The notes: generated by a model from the letters alone, not told the origin. A stretch of 64,000 bases of DNA from Rhodospirillales bacterium BBD 1991-14 (GCA_001657395.1 LYSY01000001.1:434001-498000); one strand, 5' to 3'; positions 36,903 to 45,838 are shown, numbered from the stretch's first letter. Made by a program: numbers and translations.

Positions 36903-37879
36903 GCGCTGATTTTGACAACGTGCGGCTGGTCGAGGCCCTGCTCTTTGCCTCCTCCGAGCCGCTGGCGCCGGCCCAGTTGGCCCGCTTCCTGCCGGAAGAC
37001 ACCGATCTGGATGCGATCCTGAGTGATCTGGAAACGCTCTACGCGAACCGCGGCGTGAACCTGGTCAAGCGCGGCGGGCGCTGGGCCTTTCGCACCGCGG
37101 TGGACCTTGCGCCGCGCATGGAACTGGAGACCAAGGTCGTCCGCAAGCTCTCGCGCGTGGCCCTGGAGACCCTGGCGGTGATCGCCTACCACCAGCCGGT
37201 GACCCGCGGCGAGATCGAAGAGATCCGCGGCGTCGCGCTCTCCAAAGGAACCCTCGACACGCTGTTGGAAATCGGCTGGATCCGCCCCAAGGGCCGGCGC
37301 AAGACGCCGGGCCGGCCGGTCACCTGGGGGACCAGCGAGGCCTTTCTCGACCACTTCGGCCTGGACTCCCTCGATGCCCTGCCGGGCGCCGAGGAGCTCA
37401 AGGCGGCCGGGCTGCTGGACAGCCGGCCGGCGATCACCGCGCTGGGCGACCGCGGTCTGCTGCCCGGCGTTGGCGAAGTGGCGCCGGAGGCGGTCGACGA
37501 GGACGAGGAAGAAGACGAGAACGAAAACGGCGAGGGCAGCCTCGCCGAGGGCGACGATGGTGTTCTCGATCCGGCGTTCGGCGAGAACCTGCTGCCCCAG
37601 GAGGTCGACCTCGCCGCGCTCTCCGCTGAGGATCAAGACGGCGCCGAGGCGCCTGACGCGGAGGACCTGCCCGCAGAGTACGAACCCACGGAGGAGCAGA
37701 CCGCGGCAGAGCCGGATAACCGGGACGGGGAGGTCGGCGCGGCGGACGATGCGGAGGCCGGTGACCCGCAAGAGCATGACCCGGACGAGGATGAGCCCGA
37801 AGAAGAGGGGCCGGCGGACGAAGAGGTGGGCGAACTCGTCGACCTGAACGCAGAGGGGGCCAAACGCGGCCACGGCTGA
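36899..37879 (+). CDS. scpB: Segregation and condensation protein B with long acidic tail
   Basis: ScpB binds the ScpA linker as a dimer in the SMC condensin. The first 190 or so residues are canonical: VRLVEALLFASSEPLAPAQL, WAFRTAVDLAPRM, LSRVALETLAVIAYHQPVTR, and GRPVTWGTSEAFLDHFGL near 139. The remaining 130 residues are an acidic tail (runs such as EDEEEDENENGEG and EDEPEEEGPADEEVGEL). The total of 326 aa is well above the roughly 200-240 usual for the family. The tail has no recognisable fold. ATGA overlap with scpA indicates coupled translation. Confidence 0.94.
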   Translation: MSADFDNVRLVEALLFASSEPLAPAQLARFLPEDTDLDAILSDLETLYANRGVNLVKRGGRWAFRTAVDLAPRMELETKVVRKLSRVALETLAVIAYHQPVTRGEIEEIRGVALSKGTLDTLLEIGWIRPKGRRKTPGRPVTWGTSEAFLDHFGLDSLDALPGAEELKAAGLLDSRPAITALGDRGLLPGVGEVAPEAVDEDEEEDENENGEGSLAEGDDGVLDPAFGENLLPQEVDLAALSAEDQDGAEAPDAEDLPAEYEPTEEQTAAEPDNRDGEVGAADDAEAGDPQEHDPDEDEPEEEGPADEEVGELVDLNAEGAKRGHG

Positions 37880-37937
37880 CGGCTCGGCACAGCGGCAAGC
37901 CGTTGCGAACGGCTTGCAGAACCGGCGGCAAGTCAGT

Positions 37938-39059
37938 ATGGCAGGGGCGGTCCAATCCGCCGGAATGTCGATGCAAGCGCCAGTCCCATCAGCCCTCGTT
38001 CTTGAACACGTCAGTCATGCCTTTGGCGACCTCCAGGCTGTCGACGACCTGAGCCTCTCCCTATCTCCGGGCGAGGTGGTGTGCCTGCTGGGTCCCTCCG
38101 GTTGCGGGAAGACGACGGCCTTGAGGGTGGCGGCGGGGCTGGAAGCGCTGCAGCGCGGCCGGGTTCTGATCGGCGGCGAGGAGGTGGCCGGCGCGGGCCG
38201 GGAGATGCCGCCGGAGGACCGCTCCGTCGGCCTGGTTTTCCAGGACTATGCGCTTTTTCCCCATCTGACGATTGCCGCCAACGTGGCCTTCGGGCTCAAG
38301 GGCCTGCCGGCGGCAGAGCGCCGGTCAAGGGTGCTCGAGGCGCTGGAACGGGTCGGCATGGCCCAGTCCGCAGAGGCCTATCCCCACACGCTTTCCGGCG
38401 GGCAGCAGCAGCGGGTGGCGTTGGCCCGGGCCCTGGCGCCGCGGCCGCGGGTGATGCTGCTGGACGAACCCTTCTCCAACCTCGATGCCCGGCTGCGCCA
38501 GAAGGTGCGCGACGAGACGCTGCACGTTCTGAAGGAAAGCGGCACCACCACCCTGATGGTGACCCACGATCCCGAGGAGGCCATGTTCATGGCCGACCGC
38601 ATCGCCCTGATGCGGGAGGGGCGTGTCGTGCAGGAGGGGACGCCGGCGGAACTCTACTACCAGCCTGTGGACGCTTTTGTGGCCTCTTTCTTTGGCGAAA
38701 TCAATATCTTGGAGAGCGTTGTTAACACAGGACAGGTATCCACACCCTTCGGCCCGGTGGACGCCGGCGGGTTGGCGGAGGGCACCGCGGTGGAGGTTCT
38801 GATCCGTCCGGAGGCGCTGCATCTGCGCCCCTTCGCCGCCGCCAACGGCAGCGCGGCACCCCAGCAGGCGGTGGAGGTGATGGCGGCGCGGCTGATGGGG
38901 CGGACCAGCCTCATCCATATCCGCGCGCTTGACGTAACCGATCAAGAGACACACTTCCATGCTCGGGTGCCCGGGCGTTTCTTGCCGCCCGAGAACGAGC
39001 GCCTGCGGGTTGAGCTCGATCGCTCGCAAGCCTTTGTTTTTCCGCGGGAGACGGATTAA
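37938..39059 (+). CDS. Orphan ABC transporter ATP-binding protein (Fe3+/polyamine type)
   Basis: A 373-aa ATPase of the PotA/FbpC group. Walker A GPSGCGKTT is near residue 51, the Q-loop in VFQDYALFPHLTIAANVAFG near 101, the signature LSGGQQQRVALARALAP near 152 and Walker B VMLLDEPFSNLDARL near 172. A C-terminal OB/TOBE region follows (VEVLIRPEALHLRP, then GRTSLIHIRAL). No permease or binding protein is adjacent, and it interrupts the usual scpB-tatA neighbourhood. The start is uncertain: TTG at 37914 and ATG at 37938, 37965 or 37971 are in frame; none has a strong ribosome-binding site. Confidence 0.88.
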   Translation: MAGAVQSAGMSMQAPVPSALVLEHVSHAFGDLQAVDDLSLSLSPGEVVCLLGPSGCGKTTALRVAAGLEALQRGRVLIGGEEVAGAGREMPPEDRSVGLVFQDYALFPHLTIAANVAFGLKGLPAAERRSRVLEALERVGMAQSAEAYPHTLSGGQQQRVALARALAPRPRVMLLDEPFSNLDARLRQKVRDETLHVLKESGTTTLMVTHDPEEAMFMADRIALMREGRVVQEGTPAELYYQPVDAFVASFFGEINILESVVNTGQVSTPFGPVDAGGLAEGTAVEVLIRPEALHLRPFAAANGSAAPQQAVEVMAARLMGRTSLIHIRALDVTDQETHFHARVPGRFLPPENERLRVELDRSQAFVFPRETD

Positions 39060-39077
39060 CCCTTTTGGCCAGGATCG

Positions 39078-39106
39078 TTGCGGCGCACGGGCCTTTTTGC
39101 CATAGT
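39078..39106 (+). promoter_or_regulatory. Promoter of the tat operon
   Basis: TTGCGG (39078-39083) and CATAGT (39101-39106) are 17 bases apart and about 45 bases before the tatA ATG. It lies in the 90-base gap after the ABC ATPase gene. Confidence 0.5.
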
Positions 39107-39148
39107 CCGCGACAAGAGGCCTCACGACAAAAGTAAGGAGATCCCGGA

Positions 39149-39397
39149 ATGGGAACCTTTAGTATTTGGCACTGGCTCATTGTGCTGGTGGTTGTTCTTG
39201 TCCTCTTCGGCGGGGGTGGAAAGATCCCCAAGCTGATGCGTGACATGGGACAGGGAATCAACGCCTTCAAAAAGGGCCTGAAAGAAGACCAGAAGGCCAA
39301 GGACAAGGCCGCCGACGGGGACGACACCAAGGTGATCGACCAGGAGGCGCCGGCCATGGCGTCCACCGAGGAAAAGGACAAGGCTGCAAACGGCTGA
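39149..39397 (+). CDS. tatA: Sec-independent translocase subunit TatA
   Basis: Pore-forming Tat component, 82 aa. [20 protein letters not shown] is the single N-terminal membrane helix, followed by the hinge [10 protein letters not shown] and the amphipathic helix [20 protein letters not shown]; the tail is charged. TAAGGAGA at 39134-39141 is a strong ribosome-binding site. First gene of tatA-tatB-tatC-like-tatC. Confidence 0.96.
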   Translation: MGTFSIWHWLIVLVVVLVLFGGGGKIPKLMRDMGQGINAFKKGLKEDQKAKDKAADGDDTKVIDQEAPAMASTEEKDKAANG

Positions 39398-39450
39398 GGG
39401 TTTTCCCTCACGCCGTTCCTTGAGTCTTTTCCCTGAAATGACGGGCGGCC

Positions 39451-39954
39451 ATGTTTGATATCGGCTGGACCGAGATGATGGTGATCGCGTTGATCGCCCT
39501 CATCGTCATCGGACCGAAAGATCTTCCCGGAACGCTGAAGACCGTCTCGCAGTGGGTGCGCAAGGCGCGCTCGCTGACGCGCGAGTTTCAGTCGGGGATC
39601 GACGACATGGTCCGGGAGGCCGAACTCGACGATGCCCGGAAGATGCTGGAGGAAACCCGGCGCGGCAATCTCGAGAAAACGATCAGCAACGCGATCGACC
39701 CGACCGGTGACGTGGCCGACGAAGTCCGTGACATCGAACGCGAGGCACGGCGCGAACAGCCCGCCGACGGCACCGCTGGCGAAGCCGAGCCCTCCGACGA
39801 CAGCAACGCGGCCAAGGCATCGGTTCTGATGTCCAAGCCGGCGGCGCCGGTCGCACCGCCCCATTCGCTGGACACGGGCAAACCGGCCGAGACCGAAGCC
39901 CCATCCACAGAACCGGCGCCGGCACCAAAGCAGGACAGTAAGCAGTCGGCATGA
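39451..39954 (+). CDS. tatB: Sec-independent translocase subunit TatB
   Basis: TatB forms the signal-peptide receptor with TatC, 167 aa. MFDIGWTEMMVIALIALIVI with the GPKDLPGTLKTV hinge is diagnostic, including the conserved Glu8. The amphipathic helix and a long acidic, proline-containing tail follow (KPAAPVAPPHSL, TEAPSTEPAPAPKQ). Its stop codon overlaps by four bases (ATGA) the start of the divergent TatC-like gene rather than that of tatC. Confidence 0.95.
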   Translation: MFDIGWTEMMVIALIALIVIGPKDLPGTLKTVSQWVRKARSLTREFQSGIDDMVREAELDDARKMLEETRRGNLEKTISNAIDPTGDVADEVRDIEREARREQPADGTAGEAEPSDDSNAAKASVLMSKPAAPVAPPHSLDTGKPAETEAPSTEPAPAPKQDSKQSA

Positions 39955-40583
39955 CCACGGTGACCGAGGCGCAAGACTCAAAAAGAAGGCTCCGGGCTGG
40001 GCCGCTTCGTCGCGTGGCCTACTGTTCGGCAGCGCTCTTGGGCGTTTTTCTGATCTGCTTCTTTTTGGCTGAACAGATACTCGGATTTCTGTTGCAGCCG
40101 GTGCTCTCTGTTCTGATCGAAAACAACATGATCGAAGCGCATAGCGCTTACCAGTTCACCTCCCTCAAAGCGCTGTTCGGGATGTATGTGGCGGTAGCCC
40201 TCTTTGCGGCTGTTTTCTTATGCACTCCTTTTTTCTTGTACCAACTCCAGGCGTACTGGGCCGGGCGGCACGGCGAACCGTCGAACCTGGGAGAGGGCAC
40301 CACGATTGCGGTCTTGGCGCTGCCCATTCTGCTTGGGGGAGCGCTGGCCTATCACGTTGTTTTTCCCTTGGTCGCAGGCCCCATTGCTGAGCTGCAAGGG
40401 CCGATTTCCGAGTTTGACCGGATCGTATGGGCGGACCTTTGGGTCGAGGGGCACCTGTATCTGCTGATGAAGGTTATTGCCGCCACTGCACTTTGCTTTG
40501 CGCTGCCGGTAACCTTGTTTGTCTTGAGTCGTGTGAGTAAGGCCGTGAGGCTTTCCGGCGGCAGCTCCGGTAGGTACGAATGA
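39951..40583 (+). CDS. Truncated, divergent TatC paralogue
   Basis: A 210-aa membrane protein aligned with the first two-thirds of the next gene, tatC. Its first seven residues (MTTVTEA) are identical to TatC and come from a 20-bp perfect direct repeat (39951-39970 and 40580-40599). Helices 1-4 match: LLGVFLICFFLAEQILGFLL with LLVVFLVCFFFAEQIFDFLA, AVFLCTPFFLYQLQAYWAG with AAFICAPVFLMQLWLFVAP, and LYLLMKVIAATALCFALPV with FSLMMKLIFAFGLCFQLPV. HLIELR (E. coli Glu15) and the YKHE loop (Glu103), which contact signal peptides, are lost, and helices 5-6 are absent. Base composition is visibly more AT-rich than neighbours. The frame is intact and coupled at both ends (ATGA). Confidence 0.88.
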   Translation: MTTVTEAQDSKRRLRAGPLRRVAYCSAALLGVFLICFFLAEQILGFLLQPVLSVLIENNMIEAHSAYQFTSLKALFGMYVAVALFAAVFLCTPFFLYQLQAYWAGRHGEPSNLGEGTTIAVLALPILLGGALAYHVVFPLVAGPIAELQGPISEFDRIVWADLWVEGHLYLLMKVIAATALCFALPVTLFVLSRVSKAVRLSGGSSGRYE

Positions 40584-41470
40584 CCACGGTGACCGAGGCC
40601 CCCGACGAGAAGAAGATGCCGTTGCTCGATCATCTGATCGAGCTGCGCCAGCGCATGCTGTGGAGCGTCGCGTCGCTTCTGGTGGTCTTCCTGGTCTGCT
40701 TCTTCTTTGCCGAACAGATCTTCGACTTCCTCGCCAGGCCGTTGGCCGACGTCCTGCTCGAGGGGCGGGAGGACAACCGCCCGCCGCGCCTGATCTTCAC
40801 CAATCTGACCGAGGTCTTCTTCACCTACGTCAAGGTTGCCTTCTTCGCCGCCGCCTTCATCTGCGCGCCGGTCTTTCTCATGCAGCTCTGGCTGTTCGTC
40901 GCGCCCGGCCTCTACAAGCACGAGAAGGCGGCCTTCGCGCCCTTCCTGGCGGCGACGCCCTTCCTGTTCTTCCTCGGCGGCGGCCTGGTCTACTGGATCA
41001 TCTTCCCTTTCGTCGTGGAGTTCTTCATCGCCTTCGAGACGTCAGGCGGCGACGGCAACCTGCCCATCGAACTGGAACAGCGGGTGGCAGAGTACTTCTC
41101 GCTGATGATGAAGCTGATCTTCGCCTTCGGGCTCTGCTTCCAGCTGCCGGTGATCATGACCCTTATGGCAAGGGTCGGCCTCGCCACCTCCAAGGGCATG
41201 GCGGCCAAGCGCAAGTACGCCATCGTCGGCGTCTTCATCTTCGCGGCGATCTTCACCCCGCCGGACCCCATCAGCCAGCTCTCCCTGGCGATCCCCATCG
41301 TGCTGCTCTACGAGGTCTCCATCTACATGGCCAAGTGGGTCGAGCGCAGCCGTCCGAAGGACGAGTACGACGATCTGGATGACGACGAACTGGGCGGGGA
41401 CGACGGCGGCGGAGACAGTGGCCCGGAGAGCGACGGGCAGAGCGGCGGCACCTCACCGGCGGCGACCTGA
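40580..41470 (+). CDS. tatC: Sec-independent translocase subunit TatC
   Basis: Core Tat receptor with six helices, 296 aa. Key elements are present: PLLDHLIELRQRMLWSVA (residues 14-31, with the Glu equivalent to E. coli Glu15), APGLYKHEKAAFAPFL near 112 (equivalent to Glu103), FPFVVEFF, the helix-4 block LIFAFGLCFQLPVIM and the C-terminal IFTPPDPISQLSLAIPI. The acidic tail (DDLDDDELGGDDGGGDS) is common in alphaproteobacteria. Its ATG overlaps the stop of the TatC-like gene. It is the functional receptor on motif grounds. Confidence 0.97.
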   Translation: MTTVTEAPDEKKMPLLDHLIELRQRMLWSVASLLVVFLVCFFFAEQIFDFLARPLADVLLEGREDNRPPRLIFTNLTEVFFTYVKVAFFAAAFICAPVFLMQLWLFVAPGLYKHEKAAFAPFLAATPFLFFLGGGLVYWIIFPFVVEFFIAFETSGGDGNLPIELEQRVAEYFSLMMKLIFAFGLCFQLPVIMTLMARVGLATSKGMAAKRKYAIVGVFIFAAIFTPPDPISQLSLAIPIVLLYEVSIYMAKWVERSRPKDEYDDLDDDELGGDDGGGDSGPESDGQSGGTSPAAT

Positions 41471-41527
41471 CGGCCGGCAGGCACGCGGGCGGCAGCCCGG
41501 CGGTCTTCTTCACAGATCACTTTACCT

Positions 41528-41564
41528 TCGGCGAAATTGCCGAATCGGGCGAAGGGCTTCGCCC
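41528..41564 (+). terminator. Paired hairpins after tatC
   Basis: TTCGGC/GCCGAA and, directly after, GGGCGAAG/CTTCGCCC form two adjacent stems about 60 bases downstream of tatC. A GGTTTT tract lies further on. They may end the tat transcript. The remaining gap to serS shows a -10-like TATAAG near 41667 and nothing else clear. Confidence 0.35.
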
Positions 41565-41714
41565 CGAAGGCTGCGGTTTTCCGTGAAGGGCCCGGCGGTC
41601 CGGCGATGACATTTGTTGGGCGAATCGGGCCAGTCGGGCGTGGACAGGCGCCGCGCGGGGACCGTATAAGTCCTTCGATTCGCTTAGCAACAGACCCGAT
41701 TCGACTGACCGCCC

Positions 41715-42992
41715 ATGCTGGACATCAAATGGATTCGCGACGAGCCTGAAGCCCTCGACGCCGCGCTGAAACGCCGCGGCCTCGATCCGCTGTCGGAGGC
41801 CGTGCTGTCCATCGACTCCCGGCACCGGGCAACCCAGGCCGAGTTGCAGGCCATGCAGACGCGCCGCAACGAAGCCTCCAAGGCTATCGGCGAGGCCAAG
41901 CGCAAGGGCGAGGACGCGGCGGCCCTGATGGAAGAGGTCTCCGGGCTCAAGACCCGGATGGCCGAAGCGGAGGACGCGGAGCGCCGCCTCAGCGCCGAGC
42001 TCGGCGATCTTCTGAGCGGCATCCCCAACCCGACACTGCCGGACGTGCCCGAAGGGGCTGACGAGGATGCCAACGTCTGCCTGCGCGAGCACCTGGCGCC
42101 GACCGACTTCGCCTTTCCGCCCAAGGAGCACTACGAGCTGGGCGAGGCGCTCGGCTTCCTGGATTTCGAGACCGCGGCCAAGCTCTCCGGCTCGCGCTTT
42201 GTGGTGATGCGCGGACAGATCGCCCGGCTGCACCGGGCGCTGGCCCAGTTCATGATCGACCTGCACACCACCGAGCATGGCTATGAGGAGGTCGCGCCGC
42301 CGCTGCTGGTGCGCGACCACGTCCTCTACGGCACCGGGCAGTTGCCGAAGTTCGCCGAGGACCAGTTCCGCACCACCAGCGATCACTGGCTGATTCCGAC
42401 GGCGGAGGTGCCGCTGACCAATCTGGTGGCGGGCGAGATCCTGCAGTCCGAGGCGCTGCCGATCCGGGTGACGGCGCTCACGCCCTGCTTTCGTTCGGAA
42501 GCGGGCTCGGCCGGGCGCGACACCCGCGGCATGCTGCGCCAGCACCAGTTCGAAAAGGTGGAGCTGGTCTCCATCACGCGGCCCGAGGACTCCGCTGCCG
42601 AGCACGAGCGCATGGTGGGCTGCGCCGAAGAGGTCATGAAACGCCTCGGCCTGCCGTACCGCGTGATGGTGCTTTCCACCGGGGACATCGGCTTCGGGGC
42701 GGCCAAGACCTACGACGTGGAGGTCTGGCTGCCGGGGCAGAAGGCCTATCGCGAAATCTCGAGCTGCTCCAACTGTCTGGACTTTCAGGCGCGGCGCATG
42801 AAGGCGCGCTACCGGCCCGTGGATGAAAAGGGCACCCGCTTCGTACACAGCCTTAACGGCTCCGGCGTCGCGGTGGGCCGCGCCCTGATCGCGGTCATGG
42901 AGAACTACCAGCAGGGCAACGGCAGCATCACCGTGCCGGAAGCCCTGCGGCCCTACATGGGCGGGCTGGAGGTGATTGGCGATCATGGCTAA
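41715..42992 (+). CDS. serS: Serine--tRNA ligase
   Basis: Class II synthetase of 425 aa. It has the N-terminal coiled-coil arm for the long variable loop of tRNA-Ser ([20 protein letters not shown] near residue 38), motif 2 [20 protein letters not shown] near 260 and motif 3 [19 protein letters not shown] near 385. Length and motifs are canonical. The last eight bases overlap the surE start. Confidence 0.98.
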   Translation: MLDIKWIRDEPEALDAALKRRGLDPLSEAVLSIDSRHRATQAELQAMQTRRNEASKAIGEAKRKGEDAAALMEEVSGLKTRMAEAEDAERRLSAELGDLLSGIPNPTLPDVPEGADEDANVCLREHLAPTDFAFPPKEHYELGEALGFLDFETAAKLSGSRFVVMRGQIARLHRALAQFMIDLHTTEHGYEEVAPPLLVRDHVLYGTGQLPKFAEDQFRTTSDHWLIPTAEVPLTNLVAGEILQSEALPIRVTALTPCFRSEAGSAGRDTRGMLRQHQFEKVELVSITRPEDSAAEHERMVGCAEEVMKRLGLPYRVMVLSTGDIGFGAAKTYDVEVWLPGQKAYREISSCSNCLDFQARRMKARYRPVDEKGTRFVHSLNGSGVAVGRALIAVMENYQQGNGSITVPEALRPYMGGLEVIGDHG

Positions 42993-43872
42993 GAGCAGCA
43001 AAGGCAAGTCCGGCCCCGGCAAATCTGGGCCCGGCAAATCTGGGCCCGGCAAATCTGGGCCCGGCAAATCTGGGCCCGGCAAATCTGGACCCGGCAAATC
43101 CGGCATCGATCTGAAGCGTGCGCGCATCCTCGTCACCAACGACGACGGCATCAACGCGCCGGGCCTGAAGGTGCTGGTGAAGCTCGCCAAGACCCTGAGC
43201 GACGACGTCTGGGTGGTGGCTCCGGAAAGCGAGCAGTCGGCGACCAGCCACTCGCTGACTCTGCGCCGGCCACTGCGGGAACGGCGTCTGGGCAGCAAGC
43301 GCTTTTCTGTGGACGGCACGCCCACCGACTGCGTGCTGGTCGCCCATCACCGGATCCTTGCCGACCGGCTGCCGGACCTCGTGCTGTCCGGCATCAACGA
43401 CGGCGGGAATCTGGCCGAGGATGTGACCTACTCGGGCACCATCGCCGCGACCATGGAGGCGGCCCTGCTGGGCATCCCTGCCATCGCCTTTTCCCAGCAG
43501 CGGGGCGAAGACGGCATCGCCCGCTGGAAGGTGCCGGAGGTCTTTCTGCCTGATATCGTGCGCAAGCTGGTGAAGATGCGCTGGACCAAGGACCTGCTGG
43601 TCAACGTGAACTTTCCGGCGGTCGCGCCGGAGGACGTCACCGGCATCGAGGTCTGTCGCCAGGGGCGCCGCGACGAGGGGACGACCGTCAACGAGACCTT
43701 CGATCCTTCGGGACGGCGCTTCCTGTGGATCGGCGGCTACCAGCTGGACACCTCCGAGGAGCGCGACAGCGATCTGGCGGTGACGGCCAAGGGCGGGATC
43801 TCGGTCACGCCCCTTCATCTGGACCTGACGCACCGGGCAAGCATGAAATCCCTGAGGGAGCTCTTCGGCTGA
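42985..43872 (+). CDS. surE: 5'/3'-nucleotidase SurE with repeat-encoded N-terminal extension
   Basis: Metal-dependent nucleoside monophosphatase. The SurE core starts near residue 46 with [18 protein letters not shown] (the DD metal ligands), then [13 protein letters not shown] near 78, the [12 protein letters not shown] block, and [20 protein letters not shown] near 136. Before it lies an extra N-terminus of about 45 residues made of KSGPG pentapeptides, coded by a perfect 15-bp minisatellite. SurE normally begins at the core, so the extension is unusual. The ATG at 42985 overlaps serS by eight bases. The total is 295 aa against roughly 250-265 usually. Confidence 0.95.
   Translation: MAKSSKGKSGPGKSGPGKSGPGKSGPGKSGPGKSGPGKSGIDLKRARILVTNDDGINAPGLKVLVKLAKTLSDDVWVVAPESEQSATSHSLTLRRPLRERRLGSKRFSVDGTPTDCVLVAHHRILADRLPDLVLSGINDGGNLAEDVTYSGTIAATMEAALLGIPAIAFSQQRGEDGIARWKVPEVFLPDIVRKLVKMRWTKDLLVNVNFPAVAPEDVTGIEVCRQGRRDEGTTVNETFDPSGRRFLWIGGYQLDTSEERDSDLAVTAKGGISVTPLHLDLTHRASMKSLRELFG
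43003..43104 (+). repeat. In-frame 15-bp minisatellite inside surE
   Basis: Unit ggcaaatctgggccc: four identical copies (43018-43077) flanked by single- or few-base variants at 43003-43017, 43078-43092 and a partial unit to about 43104. Each unit codes GKSGP, so gain or loss of copies keeps the surE frame. Confidence 0.95.
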
Positions 43873-44543
43873 TGGTGGCGTCGCGCAAGATACGGCTGAT
43901 CATGGAGCTGCGGCGCGGCGGCATCGCCGACACCGACGTGCTCTCGGCCATCGAGCGCATTCCGCGGGAGTCCTTTACGCCCGATAGCTTCCGCCATCAG
44001 GCTTATGAAAACGTCGCGATCCCCATCGGTCAGGGCCAGACGCTCAGTCAGCCGCAGGTGGTCGCGCTGATGACCCAGGCGCTTGGTGCCAGCCGCCGCA
44101 CCAAGGTGCTGGAAATCGGCACCGGCTCCGGCTACCAGGCCGCCGTGCTCTCACGGCTCTGCCGCCGGGTCTATACCATCGAGCGCTTCAAGGACCTGCT
44201 GGAGACGGCGGAGCGGCGCTTCCTCGATCTGCGCCTGCACAACATCACCACGCGCCACGGCGACGGCTGGAAGGGTTGGCCCGAACAGGCGCCCTTCGAC
44301 CGCATCATGATCACCGCGGCGGCGGCCGACGTGCCGGCGGCCCTGGTCGATCAGTTGGCGGAGGGCGGGCGCATGGTGCTGCCGGTCGGCCGGACGTCGC
44401 GCGACCAGGCCCTGCTGTCCCTGCGGCGCGAGGGCGGCGACATCGTCGAGGAGCACCTGGGCGATGTGCGTTTCGTGCCCCTGGTCGAGGGGGTCCCCGA
44501 GGAGGAAGCCTACTTTGCCCAGAGGGGCGGGAGCCTGGCATGA
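43872..44543 (+). CDS. pcm: Protein-L-isoaspartate O-methyltransferase
   Basis: Repairs isoaspartyl residues in aged proteins using SAM, 223 aa. The substrate-binding motif IPIGQGQTLSQPQVVALMTQ near residue 52 and the SAM loop VLEIGTGSGYQAAVLSRLC near 79 are canonical, unlike the paralogue at 16233. The ATG shares its first base with the surE stop (TGATG), and the pcm stop overlaps the nlpD start (ATGA), so surE-pcm-nlpD are coupled, the usual alphaproteobacterial trio. Confidence 0.96.
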   Translation: MVASRKIRLIMELRRGGIADTDVLSAIERIPRESFTPDSFRHQAYENVAIPIGQGQTLSQPQVVALMTQALGASRRTKVLEIGTGSGYQAAVLSRLCRRVYTIERFKDLLETAERRFLDLRLHNITTRHGDGWKGWPEQAPFDRIMITAAAADVPAALVDQLAEGGRMVLPVGRTSRDQALLSLRREGGDIVEEHLGDVRFVPLVEGVPEEEAYFAQRGGSLA

Positions 44544-45838
44544 AGCTGCACAAGATCGCCATTCTGACTTCGGTGGCGCTGGCGCTTTCGGCCTGCAACC
44601 TGACGCCGGTTTACCGGGACGCCAGCTTCCAGACGCCGAAGGATCCGCCGAAGCTGCCGCAGCGAAAGCCGTCACCGCCGGCCAGCTTCGCGGCCTTGAG
44701 CGCGCCCTTGGAGACCAGGCCCTTGGAAACCGCGGCAGCCCCGCGGGCCGGCACAACGGTTACCGTGGAAACCCTAGCGCCCCTGGGTGCCGCGCCGCAG
44801 GTCCAGGCGGCCCCGCAACCCTTGGCCCCGCAACCCTCGGCGCAGCAGCCTCCGGCACAGCAGCCCCTGGTGCAGCCTGCGGCGGCCCAGAGGCAGCCTG
44901 TCGCCCAACCGGCGGCGGCTCAGGCGATTCCGGCCGATGGCCGCTATGTGGTCGCGCAGGGTGACAGCCTCTACGGCATCGCCCGCCGCTTCGGGCTGCC
45001 GATCCGCGCGGTGATCGACGCCAACGGCCTGCAGCCGCCCTACCGTCTGGCCCTGGGGCAGAGCCTCACGATCCCTCAGGCGAAGGTGCACGTCGTGGCG
45101 CCCGGCGACACCGTCTTCAACATCGCCCGGCGCTATCAGGTGGACCGCAGCGAACTGGTGCGTCTGAACGGCATCGACGCGCCCTATACCATCCCGCTCG
45201 GTCAGAAACTGATCCTGCCGCAGCCGGGCAGCAGCCCTGCGGCCTCGGTCGTCGCGACGACGGCGCAGCCGCGGGCCGGCGGCGGCGCGGCGGCTGCCAG
45301 CCCGGCAGCCCCGGGACGCCAGACCGCCGCCCTGCCGAAGCCTCCGCCGGGCAAGACACTGGCGCCGGCTCCGCAGAGGGCGCAGCCCGCCATCGCCAAG
45401 CGCGGCACCACCGACAAGCCGCCGCCGCGGGCGCAGTCGACCTTCCTCTGGCCCGTGCAGGGGCCGGTGCTGTCCTCCTTCGGCGGCAAGGCCGACGGTG
45501 TCCACAACGACGGCATCAACATCGCAGCGCCGCGCGGCACGCCGGTCCGCGCCGCCGAAAACGGCGTCGTGGCCTACGCCGGCGAGGAACTGAAGGGCTT
45601 CGGCAAGCTGCTGCTGGTCAAGCATGCCGACGGCTGGATCACCGCCTATGCCCACAATGAGAAGCTCTTGGTCGTGGCCGGCGACGTGGTCAGCCGCGGG
45701 CAGACCATTGCCCGGGTCGGGTCCAGCGGATCGGTCGGCCGCCCGCAGCTTCATTTCGAGGTGCGCCGCGGCACGCGTGCGGTCAATCCGGAGACCATGC
45801 TGGGGCCGCGCCCGACGACGGCTGAAAGATCCGACTGA
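44540..45838 (+). CDS. nlpD: NlpD-type lipoprotein with two LysM and a degenerate LytM domain
   Basis: A 432-aa outer-membrane lipoprotein: lipobox LALSAC near residue 17, Pro/Gln-rich linker, two LysM repeats (YVVAQGDSLYGIARRFGLP near 135 and VHVVAPGDTVFNIARRYQVD near 182), then an M23/LytM domain near 310-425. The zinc-site positions are changed: NDGINIAAP replaces the HxGxD motif and TAYAHNEKL replaces the HxH motif; only LHFEVRRG is kept. E. coli NlpD has the same SAYAHN pattern and works by activating an amidase, so activation rather than hydrolysis is likely here. Coupled to pcm by ATGA. Confidence 0.93.
   Translation: MKLHKIAILTSVALALSACNLTPVYRDASFQTPKDPPKLPQRKPSPPASFAALSAPLETRPLETAAAPRAGTTVTVETLAPLGAAPQVQAAPQPLAPQPSAQQPPAQQPLVQPAAAQRQPVAQPAAAQAIPADGRYVVAQGDSLYGIARRFGLPIRAVIDANGLQPPYRLALGQSLTIPQAKVHVVAPGDTVFNIARRYQVDRSELVRLNGIDAPYTIPLGQKLILPQPGSSPAASVVATTAQPRAGGGAAAASPAAPGRQTAALPKPPPGKTLAPAPQRAQPAIAKRGTTDKPPPRAQSTFLWPVQGPVLSSFGGKADGVHNDGINIAAPRGTPVRAAENGVVAYAGEELKGFGKLLLVKHADGWITAYAHNEKLLVVAGDVVSRGQTIARVGSSGSVGRPQLHFEVRRGTRAVNPETMLGPRPTTAERSD

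Noticed and set aside
44540-45838. Active M23 endopeptidase
   Set aside because: Two of the zinc-ligand motifs are substituted, as in NlpD; called an amidase activator instead.
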